DNA from: Bacteroidetes bacterium UBA1935
GTDB lineage: Bacteria; Bacteroidota; Bacteroidia; Chitinophagales; Chitinophagaceae
Assembly (NCBI GenBank): GCA_002337045.1
Contig: DDFF01000003.1
Span: forward strand, 248,001-312,000
Reading direction: 5' to 3'
Length of the DNA: 64,000 nt
The notes beneath the pieces are model-generated. The model worked only from the letters and a program-made list of their open reading frames with translations. It searched no databases and was not told the DNA's origin. The position numbers and the translations under genes were made by a program. Below, in pieces: positions 50,901-59,446 of the stretch (position 1 is its first letter; each line of letters opens with the position of its first letter).

Positions 50901-51032
50901 CCCCAGTTGCATTTTTTGCGCACCTGCACTCAGTGCCATTATGCAGCACCACAAGACTATAATATATCTATAATATACGGCCCTCAAGCAAGAAATTATT
51001 AAGGGCTTTAAGATAATGAATGATGAGGGCAT
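47898..51032 (-). CDS. Propeller sensor histidine kinase (LytS-type output), first of pair
   Basis: 1044 residues. A long N-terminal hydrophobic segment (YRYIIVLWCCIMALSAGAQ) is the export signal. Propeller blades (DTYGYAWIATTKGVLKYNGY, then YLMEDNANKIWLGSITNNFG) fill most of the periplasmic part, followed by the Y_Y_Y domain, a membrane helix (SAIATMLLLLLGGAVFLAI) and the kinase with SIHAQINPHFIFNTL and LLQPIVENAINHGLF. The propeller starts are nearly identical in both paralogues but the middles diverge, as if they sense different ligands. It is the promoter-proximal gene of the triad. Confidence 0.88.
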   Translation of the reverse strand: MPSSFIILKPLIISCLRAVYYRYIIVLWCCIMALSAGAQKMQLGYYNYNIYNGMPSNHVYQVIVDTYGYAWIATTKGVLKYNGYTFRKFGLDEGLAKEDVWYLMEDNANKIWLGSITNNFGYIQNNRFKTVISNSFTQVYPHGLQKIDNGIAFFPDSIAKRLNERVDIGCRIRNGIVERFIINSGDAPRRNLMFTANGEIYELRNSNVIYKVSADGKYINRPLYKTSIPTSFIDTMQRFLFNSDKHFIVYSAVRNTIYFIDVKNGAVTTYYDKLGQFEYWLVVHRGKEYYYLVSSKKIVVLDYKLRYIRTNYLKDMLPEDDTTETSFVWYMKDRFWNGFSTTANKGMYQHFAKNAIRKLPVENVSNAEYVGKPLGASTSYWWNNNTHELISVKETGELKRRNYGILHEVREVVGFPNLGSFLYAKYQLYDFNPKTGEIRSFIDRFKWYYHPEYGNKVMPINDKYRYLTSFNIMDLYMYKDSLYIGAGQAMYKNYFEKDTLKAMEGQKIISKIHTIDTISKNLYAFLRNWLIADHLFTNKRDSISVSALKQLGIDEVNALKFDTKNAGLYMLSKSGLFVFNIRKRILQKLPMHFVPTACNMQIDGNNLILNSPYGLVFYKLHNDGSVSNPYYVINYKYRFYKFLKGDRFFVGDSTVVFNTDNGLMSVPIPNDSLYINNNTSPAFKLTVTYKDKLGPLMKGDTLKMDQRNPVFLFDVINPYGVGTPRFYYYVPGTTESWQQLNGTEWFVTNLRVGVYNKVYLKVTDEGWNSPAIMVWVYIKPYWWQTTIGKSAIATMLLLLLGGAVFLAIQITRRQVNKVNARRNLEAELKSLRTSMELKSIHAQINPHFIFNTLSTGLYFIKKNKMEDAYDHITAFSELLRNYIKSSREKYITLQEEIDNLKRYVTLQQSRFENLHEFDVEIGEGVNVSLEKIPALLLQPIVENAINHGLFHKSKPGRLLLRFEKNNNELTCIIDDDGVGRERAKEINAETKHKTQSYGTDLVRELIEAFNKYEPVHITIEYIDKLAPESGTTVILTIKELKDDK

Positions 51033-51112
51033 ATAGCCCCCATCTGTATTTTCATTATACGAGCGGTTGGTTTCATTCTACGAATGGTTAACACTCCCGA
51101 TAAAATCAGCCA

Positions 51113-51757
51113 TTATTTCTTGATGCGGAAACGCAAATCGGCCTGCACGTTCGATACGCCATACTGATTGCGCACCTGTGGCAATGGCTCATCTGCCTCA
51201 TAAGGCTCTACATAGTAGGTATAGCGAACACCTGCGTATATACGCTCTGCGAAACGGGCACCCACATGCACCTCGCCCGTTGTCTGGAACCTTGCCGCAC
51301 CTCTGAACCTGCCAACTTCTATCGAAGGAACTACACCTCCACCAATGCACATATCCACTTTCTTGCCCATTATAGGCATAAATGTGAAGCCAAGCCCTGT
51401 ACCCAGCGATGCTGCAGTTATACTATAGGTACGATAATAATTGTTCGGATAATAACCCGGGTAGGTTGTCATCGGGTATATACTGTTGTAAGAATACGTT
51501 TCATTAACGTGAAAATAGTTGGTATGCAGCCTTACTGGTATAGAAACGAAAAACCTGCGGCCACCACGGTCAAAGTTGAAGTCTGCTGTGAATGAAACTG
51601 CAGGCGCATCGTTGTTGATATCTGTAATAGTAGCTATAGAATTAGTAATACGCGCACCCGAAAGCCCCCAAAGCACACCAATATCTACACTGTTTTTACG
51701 GGCTTCAGCAGTAAATGTGCTACCTGCCAGCAGCAATGCGAGGACTATTTTTTTCAT
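51113..51757 (-). CDS. Outer-membrane beta-barrel-like protein
   Basis: 214 residues. Signal peptide 1-19 (ending AEAR), then alternating beta strands with Gly/aromatic pattern (VDIGVLWGLSGARI, LGTGLGFTFMPIMGKKVDM, VGARFAERIYAGVRYTYYVE) and a C-terminal strand ending LRFRIKK. A small outer-membrane barrel is likely; the central Tyr/Pro-rich loop (YPMTTYPGYYPNNYYRTY) would be extracellular. No family assigned. It precedes the sensor triad on the same strand with an 80-bp gap. Confidence 0.5.
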   Translation of the reverse strand: MKKIVLALLLAGSTFTAEARKNSVDIGVLWGLSGARITNSIATITDINNDAPAVSFTADFNFDRGGRRFFVSIPVRLHTNYFHVNETYSYNSIYPMTTYPGYYPNNYYRTYSITAASLGTGLGFTFMPIMGKKVDMCIGGGVVPSIEVGRFRGAARFQTTGEVHVGARFAERIYAGVRYTYYVEPYEADEPLPQVRNQYGVSNVQADLRFRIKK

Positions 51758-51861
51758 AATCTGAGGTATTGTGGTTGGTTTGTGTTAAGATAGTTAATGA
51801 TACAATAAAATTATTTACCAACTAACGTGCCAAACTAGATGATTAGTATACAAACAGCTGA

Positions 51862-52686
51862 CTAAATACTTACCCCCAGAAACAAGGAAATATATGTTCC
51901 TTTATCAGAAACCCAATCTCTTGCGGCTATGTTTCTGTTCTTATCCATGTATAATACTGTTGTTTGCGATACCCTGTTGCCATTTGCAATGCTTCCATAT
52001 TCTGCACCTATCCTTAGCAGCCTTTTGCCCATAAATGACGGCGCAACCCTGTAGCTTATAGAACCATAATACATAAAATTAAATCCTAAATCGGAACTTG
52101 TTGGCAAGCTGCGGGTATCAATGTTAGCGCCATGTCCTGTAAATCTGAATACAGCCAACTGGTCGTACCCTGTCTTATAATCCCTTACATACAACCCTTC
52201 TTCCGTGTATGCCTTGTTGGCAAATACCGCGGCATCAAACATAACACCGGCCGATATATCTATATTACTCCTTCCGCTCAACGGGATTGTATATACTGGT
52301 GCTATTCTTAATGCCATAGAATGTACCTTAAACTTAATATCCCTGCTGAGGTCTGAACCCAAACCCGATGCAGCAGTTCCGTACTGCAATGTATACCTGT
52401 GCGGCGTATGCCTGTATTCCACACCTACATTCAGAAATACAGGCACAGTACGTCTTGGTATCAGCTGCATATCTACACCCACTTTATAGCCAGTGGTCGT
52501 ATTTACTTTCAAAAAGCCTGCACCGGACTGCACTTTGTCTTTGTCATTCAGGTTTACAATAGCACCGCCTGTCAGCAAAAAATATACGCTCGCTTTTTTA
52601 TTCTTAAGTTCTGGCATGCTGAGTGGTTGTGCCTGCGTGGTTATGCGGATAAATATCAATAGCAGTATTATTAAAATGTGCTTCAT
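51862..52686 (-). CDS. Outer-membrane beta-barrel-like protein
   Basis: 274 residues. Signal peptide 1-19 (ending TQAQ). Strands such as GYKVGVDMQLIPRRTVPVFL, VGVEYRHTPHRYTLQYG, FNFMYYGSISYRVAP and a final strand TYISLFLGVSI point to an 8-10 stranded barrel. It is followed in transcription by nothing close; upstream is a lipoprotein gene 5 bp away, so the two are one unit. Confidence 0.5.
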   Translation of the reverse strand: MKHILIILLLIFIRITTQAQPLSMPELKNKKASVYFLLTGGAIVNLNDKDKVQSGAGFLKVNTTTGYKVGVDMQLIPRRTVPVFLNVGVEYRHTPHRYTLQYGTAASGLGSDLSRDIKFKVHSMALRIAPVYTIPLSGRSNIDISAGVMFDAAVFANKAYTEEGLYVRDYKTGYDQLAVFRFTGHGANIDTRSLPTSSDLGFNFMYYGSISYRVAPSFMGKRLLRIGAEYGSIANGNRVSQTTVLYMDKNRNIAARDWVSDKGTYISLFLGVSI

Positions 52687-52691
52687 TGGTA

Positions 52692-53315
52692 TCAGGGTTT
52701 GAAGTTGAGGGTAACGGTTGTATCTGCCAGTGCGGTGTATTTGTCTGATATCAGGATAATGGCAAAACGCTGCGGTTTGTTTACATACCCTTTGGGTTTG
52801 ATACGAAATGCAAAGCGCTGAACGATATTAATGAACCAATTGCCCCCTCCCGCAGAAGCATTGATAAGATCTATTGTAGCTTGTTTGGTTTTGGCTGTTG
52901 AGTCTGCATACGGCATATATGTATCATCTGCATGGTACATGCTTTGCGTATCATAGAAGGTGCAGTCATCTGCCAGATTACTGCCTGCTTTGTAAGTATC
53001 ATTAAAATCGTTCAGGGTTATCACTTTAATATCCGCAACCTGCTCTGCCAGCTTTGTATATCCTTCAGATGGCTTAAATGCATAGGCAGTATTGCCCCAC
53101 TGAAAGTGGGATGCCAATGTTGTATAAGGTATCAGCGCGGTAAAGAACACATCATCTTGCCTAAAGGTAGCATCGTTGAAAACTGTTGTACCAGTGGTAG
53201 TATATATTCTGGCTATTAACTTCTGGTAAATAACTGTAGTATCTCTCGTTGTACATGCCCCAAAGATGAGGAGCGATGTAAAAGCTACACGCAAAAGGTT
53301 TGTGGGTGATTTCAT
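52692..53315 (-). CDS. Lipoprotein, unrecognised
   Basis: 207 residues with a lipoprotein signal (lipobox LIFGAC, Cys at about 21). The mature part has alpha/beta character (IARIYTTTGTTVFNDATFRQ, YTKLAEQVADIKVITLNDF) and ends in a beta strand (RFAIILISDKYTALADTTVT). It is co-transcribed with the barrel protein that follows by 5 bp and could be a partner at the outer membrane. No family recognised. Confidence 0.5.
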   Translation of the reverse strand: MKSPTNLLRVAFTSLLIFGACTTRDTTVIYQKLIARIYTTTGTTVFNDATFRQDDVFFTALIPYTTLASHFQWGNTAYAFKPSEGYTKLAEQVADIKVITLNDFNDTYKAGSNLADDCTFYDTQSMYHADDTYMPYADSTAKTKQATIDLINASAGGGNWFINIVQRFAFRIKPKGYVNKPQRFAIILISDKYTALADTTVTLNFKP

Positions 53316-53345
53316 TTCTTTCGAACAGCAAATATATTGCCAAAA

Positions 53346-53915
53346 CTATTTAGCAGCCATCATGCATCCCAAAACTTCTTTTAGTTTCAGCCATTCTGCA
53401 GCTTCAAGCCTAGAGGTGCAAACAAAATCAAAAACCCCTTCAGACATCATATCTCCATCACGAAATGCCTGTCGCCTGTCAAGCTCATACAAGTCTATCC
53501 CATCAAGTATGCTTTGTGAAAACAAGGAGTATAATTTTGCGGTATTACCGAATCTGCTTAGTGGTATTTTATGCACTACACATCCGCTATAATTGCAGTA
53601 ATAAGACTCTTCGATCAGATTTTTATGTCCTTCCAGAGATTTTTCATCACAACAGAACATAAACCTGATATTATGCGGCTCAGTAAGTTTTATATTCTCA
53701 CTGCTGATAGTATCTATAAATACAATGTTCAAATAGAAATTTGTGTCACTACTTGTTAGCCACATTTTCGGGATGCTTGTTTTGTGGCCTGCTACATAGC
53801 CTCTCACGGTATCTTGCTGATAGCATTTATTGGCATAGCATTTAATGAGTGTACTACAATCTTGCGCATTTGCAAAGGAGCAACAAAACAATAAGAACAG
53901 GAAAAGGATTCTCAT
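53346..53915 (-). CDS. Small secreted Cys-rich protein, unrecognised
   Basis: 189 residues from the ATG at 53915. A longer reading from 53969 would begin inside the terminator hairpin of the upstream gene, which argues against it. Signal peptide 1-17 (ANAQ). The mature start has several Cys (DCSTLIKCYANKCYQQD), then IRFMFCCDEKSLEGHKNL and CNYSGCVVHKIPL. The Cys pairs suggest disulfide bonds. Function unknown. Confidence 0.5.
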   Translation of the reverse strand: MRILFLFLLFCCSFANAQDCSTLIKCYANKCYQQDTVRGYVAGHKTSIPKMWLTSSDTNFYLNIVFIDTISSENIKLTEPHNIRFMFCCDEKSLEGHKNLIEESYYCNYSGCVVHKIPLSRFGNTAKLYSLFSQSILDGIDLYELDRRQAFRDGDMMSEGVFDFVCTSRLEAAEWLKLKEVLGCMMAAK

Positions 53916-53935
53916 ACCTATAAAATTAAAACAAA

Positions 53936-53959
53936 AAGTGCCGGTAGACACCGGCACTT
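53936..53959 (-). terminator. Intrinsic terminator after T9SS Ig-like gene
   Basis: AAGTGCCGGT and its exact complement form a 10-bp stem with a 4-nt loop, followed on the minus strand by TTTGTTTTAATTTT. It lies 24 bp after the stop of the T9SS protein. Confidence 0.85.
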
Positions 53960-53982
53960 CTAAACACATGGACAGAAATCTA

Positions 53983-55068
53983 TCAATCCTTAATTATGCA
54001 GACCACGTGTTTACCCTTTTGCTTGTTAACTAACACCATCGTATAAGTTCCGCTTGAAAGCATACTTATATCAATTACTGTCTTATCGGCATCCAACGGA
54101 AAGCTCATCAGCACACGCCCGTCTATCGCCACAATGCTAGCTGTTGTATAAGTGCCTGCTGTTTCCTGCGCTATCGTCAGGGCGCCGCGGGACGGTATGG
54201 GATACACCGCTGCCCCATCGCCCGCAGCTATCATCGCCCCGACGCTTGTTTTAAATGCGTAAATATTTATCGTAGTGTCATCAGTCTTGCCGGAGCATGT
54301 ATCTGTAACTGTCACTACCACCTTACCAGTATCTTTTGCAGTGAGCAAACCTGTATTGCTGATGCTTGCTTTTGCTGTATCGCTCACCTTCCAGCGCAGG
54401 CCGTTGTTTGTGTTTGCACTTGGTGTATACACAGTTTCCATTTGCAAGGTGCTTGTCTTCAACACCTTTGTAACACCACCCTTGCCATAGACTGTTATAT
54501 TTTGCAACAATGCGCCCGTATCACCTGCTTTTATAGGCACGCCAACGGCGTAGTCCAGCGCGAAGGCTTTTACTGTAATACCTTTAGTAGCAGTTGCAGT
54601 ATCTGCATTCACCAATATCCATCCGTATTTATACCCTCCTGCCGCTTTCATCCTTACACCTATATACCTGTCTCCCAAACCTGCAAAGCCAAGCTCTGCA
54701 CTGTCTGCCAAAGGCTTACCCATCATACTGATAACGCTCCATTCAGAAGCCGGGCCTATCAGTGAGTCTTTTACCATCGGCATAGCCAAAGTATCACCAA
54801 ACTGTGTACTGCCTGTACCTTGTACAACTGCATTGGTAGTGTCGTTGGAACTTACATACATAGTCCAACCGAAACCCGGGAACTGCAACCACATAAAATT
54901 AAAGTCTGGCTTGCCGTCTCCATCCACATCTATATCTGCACCCGTACCATACTGGCTGGTATCATCCATCCGCAGTACACTGTCGGGTTTTATATCTTTA
55001 TACCTTATACATGCATTAGCAGCATAATTAAATAACAACAAAAAAACAATAAATAATAATTTTTTCAT
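53983..55068 (-). CDS. Secreted Ig-like protein with T9SS sorting domain
   Basis: 361 residues. Signal peptide 1-19 (ending ANAC). The N-terminal half has a calcium-loop-like segment (DIDVDGDGKPDFNF) and a beta domain. A BIG2-like Ig domain lies at about 190-265 (RWKVSDTAKASISNTGLLTA, GKVVVTVTDTCSGK). A T9SS domain ends it (AVYPIPSRGALTIAQETAG). A surface or released protein. It ends at its own terminator. Confidence 0.7.
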   Translation of the reverse strand: MKKLLFIVFLLLFNYAANACIRYKDIKPDSVLRMDDTSQYGTGADIDVDGDGKPDFNFMWLQFPGFGWTMYVSSNDTTNAVVQGTGSTQFGDTLAMPMVKDSLIGPASEWSVISMMGKPLADSAELGFAGLGDRYIGVRMKAAGGYKYGWILVNADTATATKGITVKAFALDYAVGVPIKAGDTGALLQNITVYGKGGVTKVLKTSTLQMETVYTPSANTNNGLRWKVSDTAKASISNTGLLTAKDTGKVVVTVTDTCSGKTDDTTINIYAFKTSVGAMIAAGDGAAVYPIPSRGALTIAQETAGTYTTASIVAIDGRVLMSFPLDADKTVIDISMLSSGTYTMVLVNKQKGKHVVCIIKD

Positions 55069-55173
55069 ACCCGTGATTTAGCATTTAATAATTTGATTTG
55101 ATAACAAGCAACGGGTTAACATCTATACTAAACGGAGCGGATTGCAAAAGCGTTAGTAAGAAAAAAAGAAAAA

Positions 55174-56481
55174 TTATTTTTTACTACCGAAAGTATAACC
55201 TACAGACAAGCGGAAGTATGGTAGTGCATACATTTTGCGCACATCGGGATTAGGGATATTGCTGAGCGATGTTGAGTTTTGCTGCATACTAAGCCCCAAT
55301 TCCACCTTATTCATCGGGCGATATTGAACACCCAACATATAACCTGTGCGAATAGTGTTGTATTCAGGGTTTTGATAATCGGCGGTATTATCAGACACGC
55401 AATTACATCTTTTATCAAACAAACCAACAGCGGCCTCTTCATCAACGAAATAATTGATGTCGCGTATGGTATCTGTGTACATCGGTGTGTACCTGGATGA
55501 ACTGGCATTGATTTTTGCAACACTTCCGTATATAAACTTGATGCCCGCACTTACAGAAAAGCGTTTACTGAGGTCGTATTGCACAAACACAGGAAGTTCT
55601 ACATCAAAAAACTGCTTATCAACATCGTACCTGATAACGGTTGAATCTACTTTTTCTCTGTAGTTGTACGTGTATTGTCCCGCCCTTTTACCCTGTGTTA
55701 TGATAACATAACGCTGATAATTATCGAACAACACTTGTTGTTGAGGCAGGTATATATCCGGTGTTTGGGCGTAGCGCAAAATAGCACCTGCACCTATATG
55801 CAAATTATTAGCAATCTTGGTTTTCACCTGCACCCCCAGCACGCCCGCATTGTAAGTAGCTTTAGACAACCCACTTTCAAAACCCAGATGCACAGATAAC
55901 TGCGCACGTCTACCAATTATAACATTATTATCTGCAGGTTCGGGCAGTGGCGGTAAATTGTATTTTCTCTGCACAGCGCTTGCGGGGTATTGCTTTTCTA
56001 CAGATGCCAGCATTTGCTTATTTAGTGGCATCATACTCTTTAGCAATTCGTATCTGTACTGCGCACTGTTCATAACAGGTGCTACAGCCGGCAGGCTGTA
56101 TAGCTTAGGGGCAATAGTTGCCGGTTGTTGCACGGCAAGCTGCTTATAGCCTGTTGCAGTAAGCTGCGTGTCGGGTACTATTGGCAATGGTGCAGTTGGT
56201 GCTTGTTGGGCACGTGTATTTATTATTGGCGAAGCCTGCACTACTTCAGGCTTTTTCTCTGCACGGTACACCACACCATAATAACTGATGGCTGCAGCGG
56301 CAGAAAGGGCAGACATATACGGTAGCCATTTTACAATGCGCTTCAGCACAGATGCACCAGCTGTCTTGCGACCCGCAATGCTATTCTCAAAAAGCACACG
56401 GTCGTCGGCAGAGAGCGGCTCCAGATGGGCATCCATCTTGTCTCTGAAAAACTGATCGATATGTTTGTCCTTGTTTTCCAT
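55174..56481 (-). CDS. Membrane-anchored beta-barrel-like protein encoded after ECF sigma factor
   Basis: 435 residues in two parts. The N-terminus (ENKDKHIDQFFRDKMDAHLE, LSADDRVLFENSIAG) is cytoplasmic in style, followed by one membrane helix at about 45-68. A Pro/Gln-rich linker leads to a C-terminal beta-barrel-like domain (about 190-435: VHLGFESGLSKATYNAGVLG, YFRLSVGYTFGSKK). This layout is common in Bacteroidota genes paired with ECF sigma factors; the N-terminal part may act as an anti-sigma region. Its start lies 5 bp after the sigma factor stop, so they are co-translated. Confidence 0.55.
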   Translation of the reverse strand: MENKDKHIDQFFRDKMDAHLEPLSADDRVLFENSIAGRKTAGASVLKRIVKWLPYMSALSAAAAISYYGVVYRAEKKPEVVQASPIINTRAQQAPTAPLPIVPDTQLTATGYKQLAVQQPATIAPKLYSLPAVAPVMNSAQYRYELLKSMMPLNKQMLASVEKQYPASAVQRKYNLPPLPEPADNNVIIGRRAQLSVHLGFESGLSKATYNAGVLGVQVKTKIANNLHIGAGAILRYAQTPDIYLPQQQVLFDNYQRYVIITQGKRAGQYTYNYREKVDSTVIRYDVDKQFFDVELPVFVQYDLSKRFSVSAGIKFIYGSVAKINASSSRYTPMYTDTIRDINYFVDEEAAVGLFDKRCNCVSDNTADYQNPEYNTIRTGYMLGVQYRPMNKVELGLSMQQNSTSLSNIPNPDVRKMYALPYFRLSVGYTFGSKK

Positions 56482-56486
56482 TCTTC

Positions 56487-57050
56487 TTACATACCTGCAG
56501 CCAGGATTTTCTCCTTCAGTCTGCGGCGGGCATCATTCAGATACCACCTACTATTCATTTCAGTTAATGACAATAACGTGGCAATTTCTCTATGTGTTAG
56601 GTTTTCAAATACAAATAAATTAAAAACTATTCGCTGTGTATCCGGGATGGTTTGTATAATGGCCAAGAGCTCTTTATAGCCCAAACCCGCCCCGGCATCT
56701 TCGGGTATAGATATATCCTTATCGGCAAAGTCGGTATTGTAGGTGGTGGCAAATTTCTGTGTCTTGCGCTTGTGGTCTATAATAGTATTTACGGCTATTC
56801 GCCTCAGCCAGCCTTCAAATGGCCCGGTTGGGGCATAGAGGTGCATCTTCTCGAAAACCTTACAAAAAATATCGTTCAGCAGGTCTTTGGCCAGTTCGGT
56901 ATCATATATATAGCGCATAATGACGCCCTTTACCAATGGGCCATACTGCTCAAAAAGGGCACGCTGCGCCTGCGCCTTACCATCCATGCATTGCTTTAAA
57001 AGCTGCATGAGCGGTGTGGCATCAGGTTTGTCGGCTTTATTTGCCTGCAT
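56487..57050 (-). CDS. ECF-type RNA polymerase sigma factor
   Basis: 187 residues from the ATG at 57050. A longer reading to 57251 would run through the terminator of the upstream gene and has poor coding character. Region 2 is LLKQCMDGKAQAQRALFEQY to FCKVFEKMHLYAPTGPFEGW, with the RRIAVNTIIDHKRK segment; region 4 is LAIIQTIPDTQRIVFNLFVF to LTHREIATLLSLTE. It probably directs transcription of its own operon with the barrel protein and of unlinked genes. No separate anti-sigma gene is visible. Confidence 0.8.
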   Translation of the reverse strand: MQANKADKPDATPLMQLLKQCMDGKAQAQRALFEQYGPLVKGVIMRYIYDTELAKDLLNDIFCKVFEKMHLYAPTGPFEGWLRRIAVNTIIDHKRKTQKFATTYNTDFADKDISIPEDAGAGLGYKELLAIIQTIPDTQRIVFNLFVFENLTHREIATLLSLTEMNSRWYLNDARRRLKEKILAAGM

Positions 57051-57215
57051 GATTATTTCTGAGTTACCCGCCAAGAACATTATGATATTTTGGTCTGTAC
57101 TTAAGTAGATGTCCCTGCCATATGGCAGATATAACGGATAACGCAAAAGGGATGTTAGACCACTATACATAAAAATATTATTGTCATGTTTTGACAATTC
57201 CATTACAAACAAAAA

Positions 57216-57237
57216 CCCCGCTCTGAAAAGAGCGGGG
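57216..57237 (-). terminator. Intrinsic terminator after small secreted protein
   Basis: CCCCGCTCT with its exact complement (9-bp stem, 4-nt loop) followed on the minus strand by TTTTTGTTTG. It ends the transcript of the 105-residue gene and separates it from the sigma factor. Confidence 0.85.
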
Positions 57238-57293
57238 GCAGGGATATACACGTATGTATGAGAAGATTCCTTTCTGTATAAGAGGCGTAGATA

Positions 57294-57611
57294 TTACAAC
57301 ACGTCCAGCCTCAGGTATTCGTTTTTGCCGGGTGTTTTCAGTTTTATCACATACTTACCTTCGCGCAGTTCTTTGGTAGATATCGATTTTGAACCTTTAC
57401 CCACAGTTGCTTTTATTTCTTCACCCAGCTTGCCTGTAATGATTACATCAAGCGGTTGAGCAGACCTGTTTTCTATCAGCAGCGCACCGCCGGTAGACTG
57501 AATGTCCCATGTCTTGTCTGCGGTTACCACGGTTGTTGGTTTTGCTGCAAATGTGTTGGTGTTGGTTGCCATTGCTGCTATCATCAGCAGTGTTGCGAAT
57601 ATTGCTTTCAT
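57294..57611 (-). CDS. Small secreted protein with a T9SS-tail-like fold
   Basis: 105 residues. Signal peptide 1-22 (ending TFAA). The mature part is a short beta-sandwich (VTADKTWDIQSTGGALLIEN, PLDVIITGKLGEEIKATVG, ELREGKYVIKLKTPGK), similar in strand order to T9SS C-terminal or DUF3244-type domains but standing alone. Role unknown. It has its own terminator, and the gap upstream is enough for a promoter. Confidence 0.5.
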   Translation of the reverse strand: MKAIFATLLMIAAMATNTNTFAAKPTTVVTADKTWDIQSTGGALLIENRSAQPLDVIITGKLGEEIKATVGKGSKSISTKELREGKYVIKLKTPGKNEYLRLDVL

Positions 57612-57738
57612 AAATTATGCTTTTAGTAGTTGATTGATTTAGTTTTCTAATGCTGTTTTCTGAACCGGTTACATCTATTAGTCGTGCAACGGGAGAAAAG
57701 GTTACAGATTTTTTCGTGTTTTTATTTTCTTTAACAAA

Positions 57739-59307
57739 TCAGCGTAGCACCACGCTTGTGTGCTGCACACTATCACCCTGCTGCAAGCGCAGTATATAGC
57801 TGCCTTTCGCCAATTGGGCAACGGGTATTGTGGCATTGCCTGTACATGTGGCTGTGTATACAACTGTGCCCGTTATGCTTACCAACTGTACGTTATAACT
57901 ATCGGTGCTCACCCCACTTATATACAGTTTGTCTGTAGCAGGATTGGGATACACAGTCCATTGTTCTGTAGTAGCCACGTTGTTTACAGACAGTCTTGCA
58001 TTGGTAAGTGCGCGCCAAGCGTTCACCCTGCCATTGCCATAATATTTATCGAAGCCTGCCACGTCTTTGCTTTCGCCTACCATATCTTCTGCATTGCTTT
58101 CCAGCAGGTTTTTTATTTGTGCAGGTGTACGCGTGCTGTCTTGTGCCAGCAGCAGAGCTGCCACACCTGCCACACATGGTGTAGCCATAGATGTACCGGA
58201 CATCATAACATAAGCGGTATCGTAGAGGTGAGAGAGGCTGTAGATTTGATGCCCCGGTGCGCATACAGATATATGGTTGCCGAATGTGCTGAACGATGCA
58301 CGTTTATCTTCCGCATCTGTAGCGCCTACAGCTATGACACCTGTACAAGCCGCAGGGTACATCTTCAGTTCTGAGCCTGTATTCATCATAGCGGCTACTA
58401 CTGTTACTTTATGACTGATAGCATAGTCTATCGCATCCTGCAGTATGCTGATAGTACTTGTACCCCCTGCAGAAATGTTGATGACACGCGCACCATTATC
58501 TACCGCGTAGTAGATAGCTTCAATCATCCAGCTATAAGCTACAAAACCCGTCTTGTCAATACCTTTTAATATCATCAGCCTACAGTGCTGATCTACGCCT
58601 GTCATACCGGTTACATTATTTACACTTGCACCTATTATACCGGCTACGTGGCTGCCGTGCCCGTGGTCGTCTTCTATATTATTGGTATCTGACGGCATGT
58701 TCCAGCCAAGCGTATCGTCGGTGTATCCGTTATTATCGTCGTCTATACCGTTTGCAGGTATCTCCAGCCTGTTGTGCCATAGCCTTTCCTTAATATCGGG
58801 GTGATTGCTCTTGATGCCCGCGTCTATCACAGCTACTACAATATTGCTATCGCCTGTTTCTACATCCCATGCACGCAACAGGTCTATATCTGCACCTGCT
58901 TTTGCAGTGCCTCCGCTAAAAGTGCCTGTATTGTGCAGCCCCCACTGCTGATAAAACAAAGTATCTGTAGGTGCTGCGGCAGTCGTTTTCCATTCGCCGA
59001 TGGTTGCGGCTGCATCTGCCTCGGCATATTTACACAGCCCTGTTGCCAGCATGGCATTGGCCGCTTCCTGCATGTTGGCATTGTCTGCCAGTGTCAGCAC
59101 ATATACCTTTCCTTTTTTGATGGCGTGTATATTGGTGCAGCCAAACTGTTGTGCCACAGCATCTATGGCAGGCACACCCAGTGTATTGTTTTGCAAATTT
59201 GGTTTAGCCTCACTGTGCAGGCTTATCATCAGGCGGTTGTTGCCCGCTGCCCAGGAGATGATGCTGCAAAGCAGCGCAATGATGGTGGTTACAAATTTTG
59301 TTTTCAT
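57739..59307 (-). CDS. Secreted S8 subtilisin-like protease with T9SS sorting domain
   Basis: 522 residues. Signal peptide 1-21 (ending SWAA), an inhibitor-like propeptide at about 25-110, and a catalytic domain with Asp162 (VIDAGIKSNHPDI), His217 (DHGHGSHVAG), oxyanion Asn309 (AMMNTGSE) and Ser373 (SGTSMATPCVAG), so the triad is complete. An Asp-rich loop (NGIDDDNNGYTDD) may bind calcium. The T9SS C-terminal domain is at about 445-522 (VYPNPATDKLYISG). It is secreted through T9SS as a surface or free protease. Confidence 0.88.
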   Translation of the reverse strand: MKTKFVTTIIALLCSIISWAAGNNRLMISLHSEAKPNLQNNTLGVPAIDAVAQQFGCTNIHAIKKGKVYVLTLADNANMQEAANAMLATGLCKYAEADAAATIGEWKTTAAAPTDTLFYQQWGLHNTGTFSGGTAKAGADIDLLRAWDVETGDSNIVVAVIDAGIKSNHPDIKERLWHNRLEIPANGIDDDNNGYTDDTLGWNMPSDTNNIEDDHGHGSHVAGIIGASVNNVTGMTGVDQHCRLMILKGIDKTGFVAYSWMIEAIYYAVDNGARVINISAGGTSTISILQDAIDYAISHKVTVVAAMMNTGSELKMYPAACTGVIAVGATDAEDKRASFSTFGNHISVCAPGHQIYSLSHLYDTAYVMMSGTSMATPCVAGVAALLLAQDSTRTPAQIKNLLESNAEDMVGESKDVAGFDKYYGNGRVNAWRALTNARLSVNNVATTEQWTVYPNPATDKLYISGVSTDSYNVQLVSITGTVVYTATCTGNATIPVAQLAKGSYILRLQQGDSVQHTSVVLR

Positions 59308-59446
59308 AACTATTCGTTTTTTGTAATTGCTTAAATGATTTTTCTTTTGTTATTGCGTTTTAGTTTTCGTTCAGCAAGGGCATAAGATGGGCTGTATGCC
59401 TTTCGGCAGTTAGGTTTCGGGGTACAATATGTATCGGGATTGTTCT

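Noticed and set aside
57051..57251. Longer N-terminus for the ECF sigma factor
   Set aside because: The extra 67 codons cross the terminator of the upstream gene and have no sigma-factor sequence; the ATG at 57050 gives the usual length.
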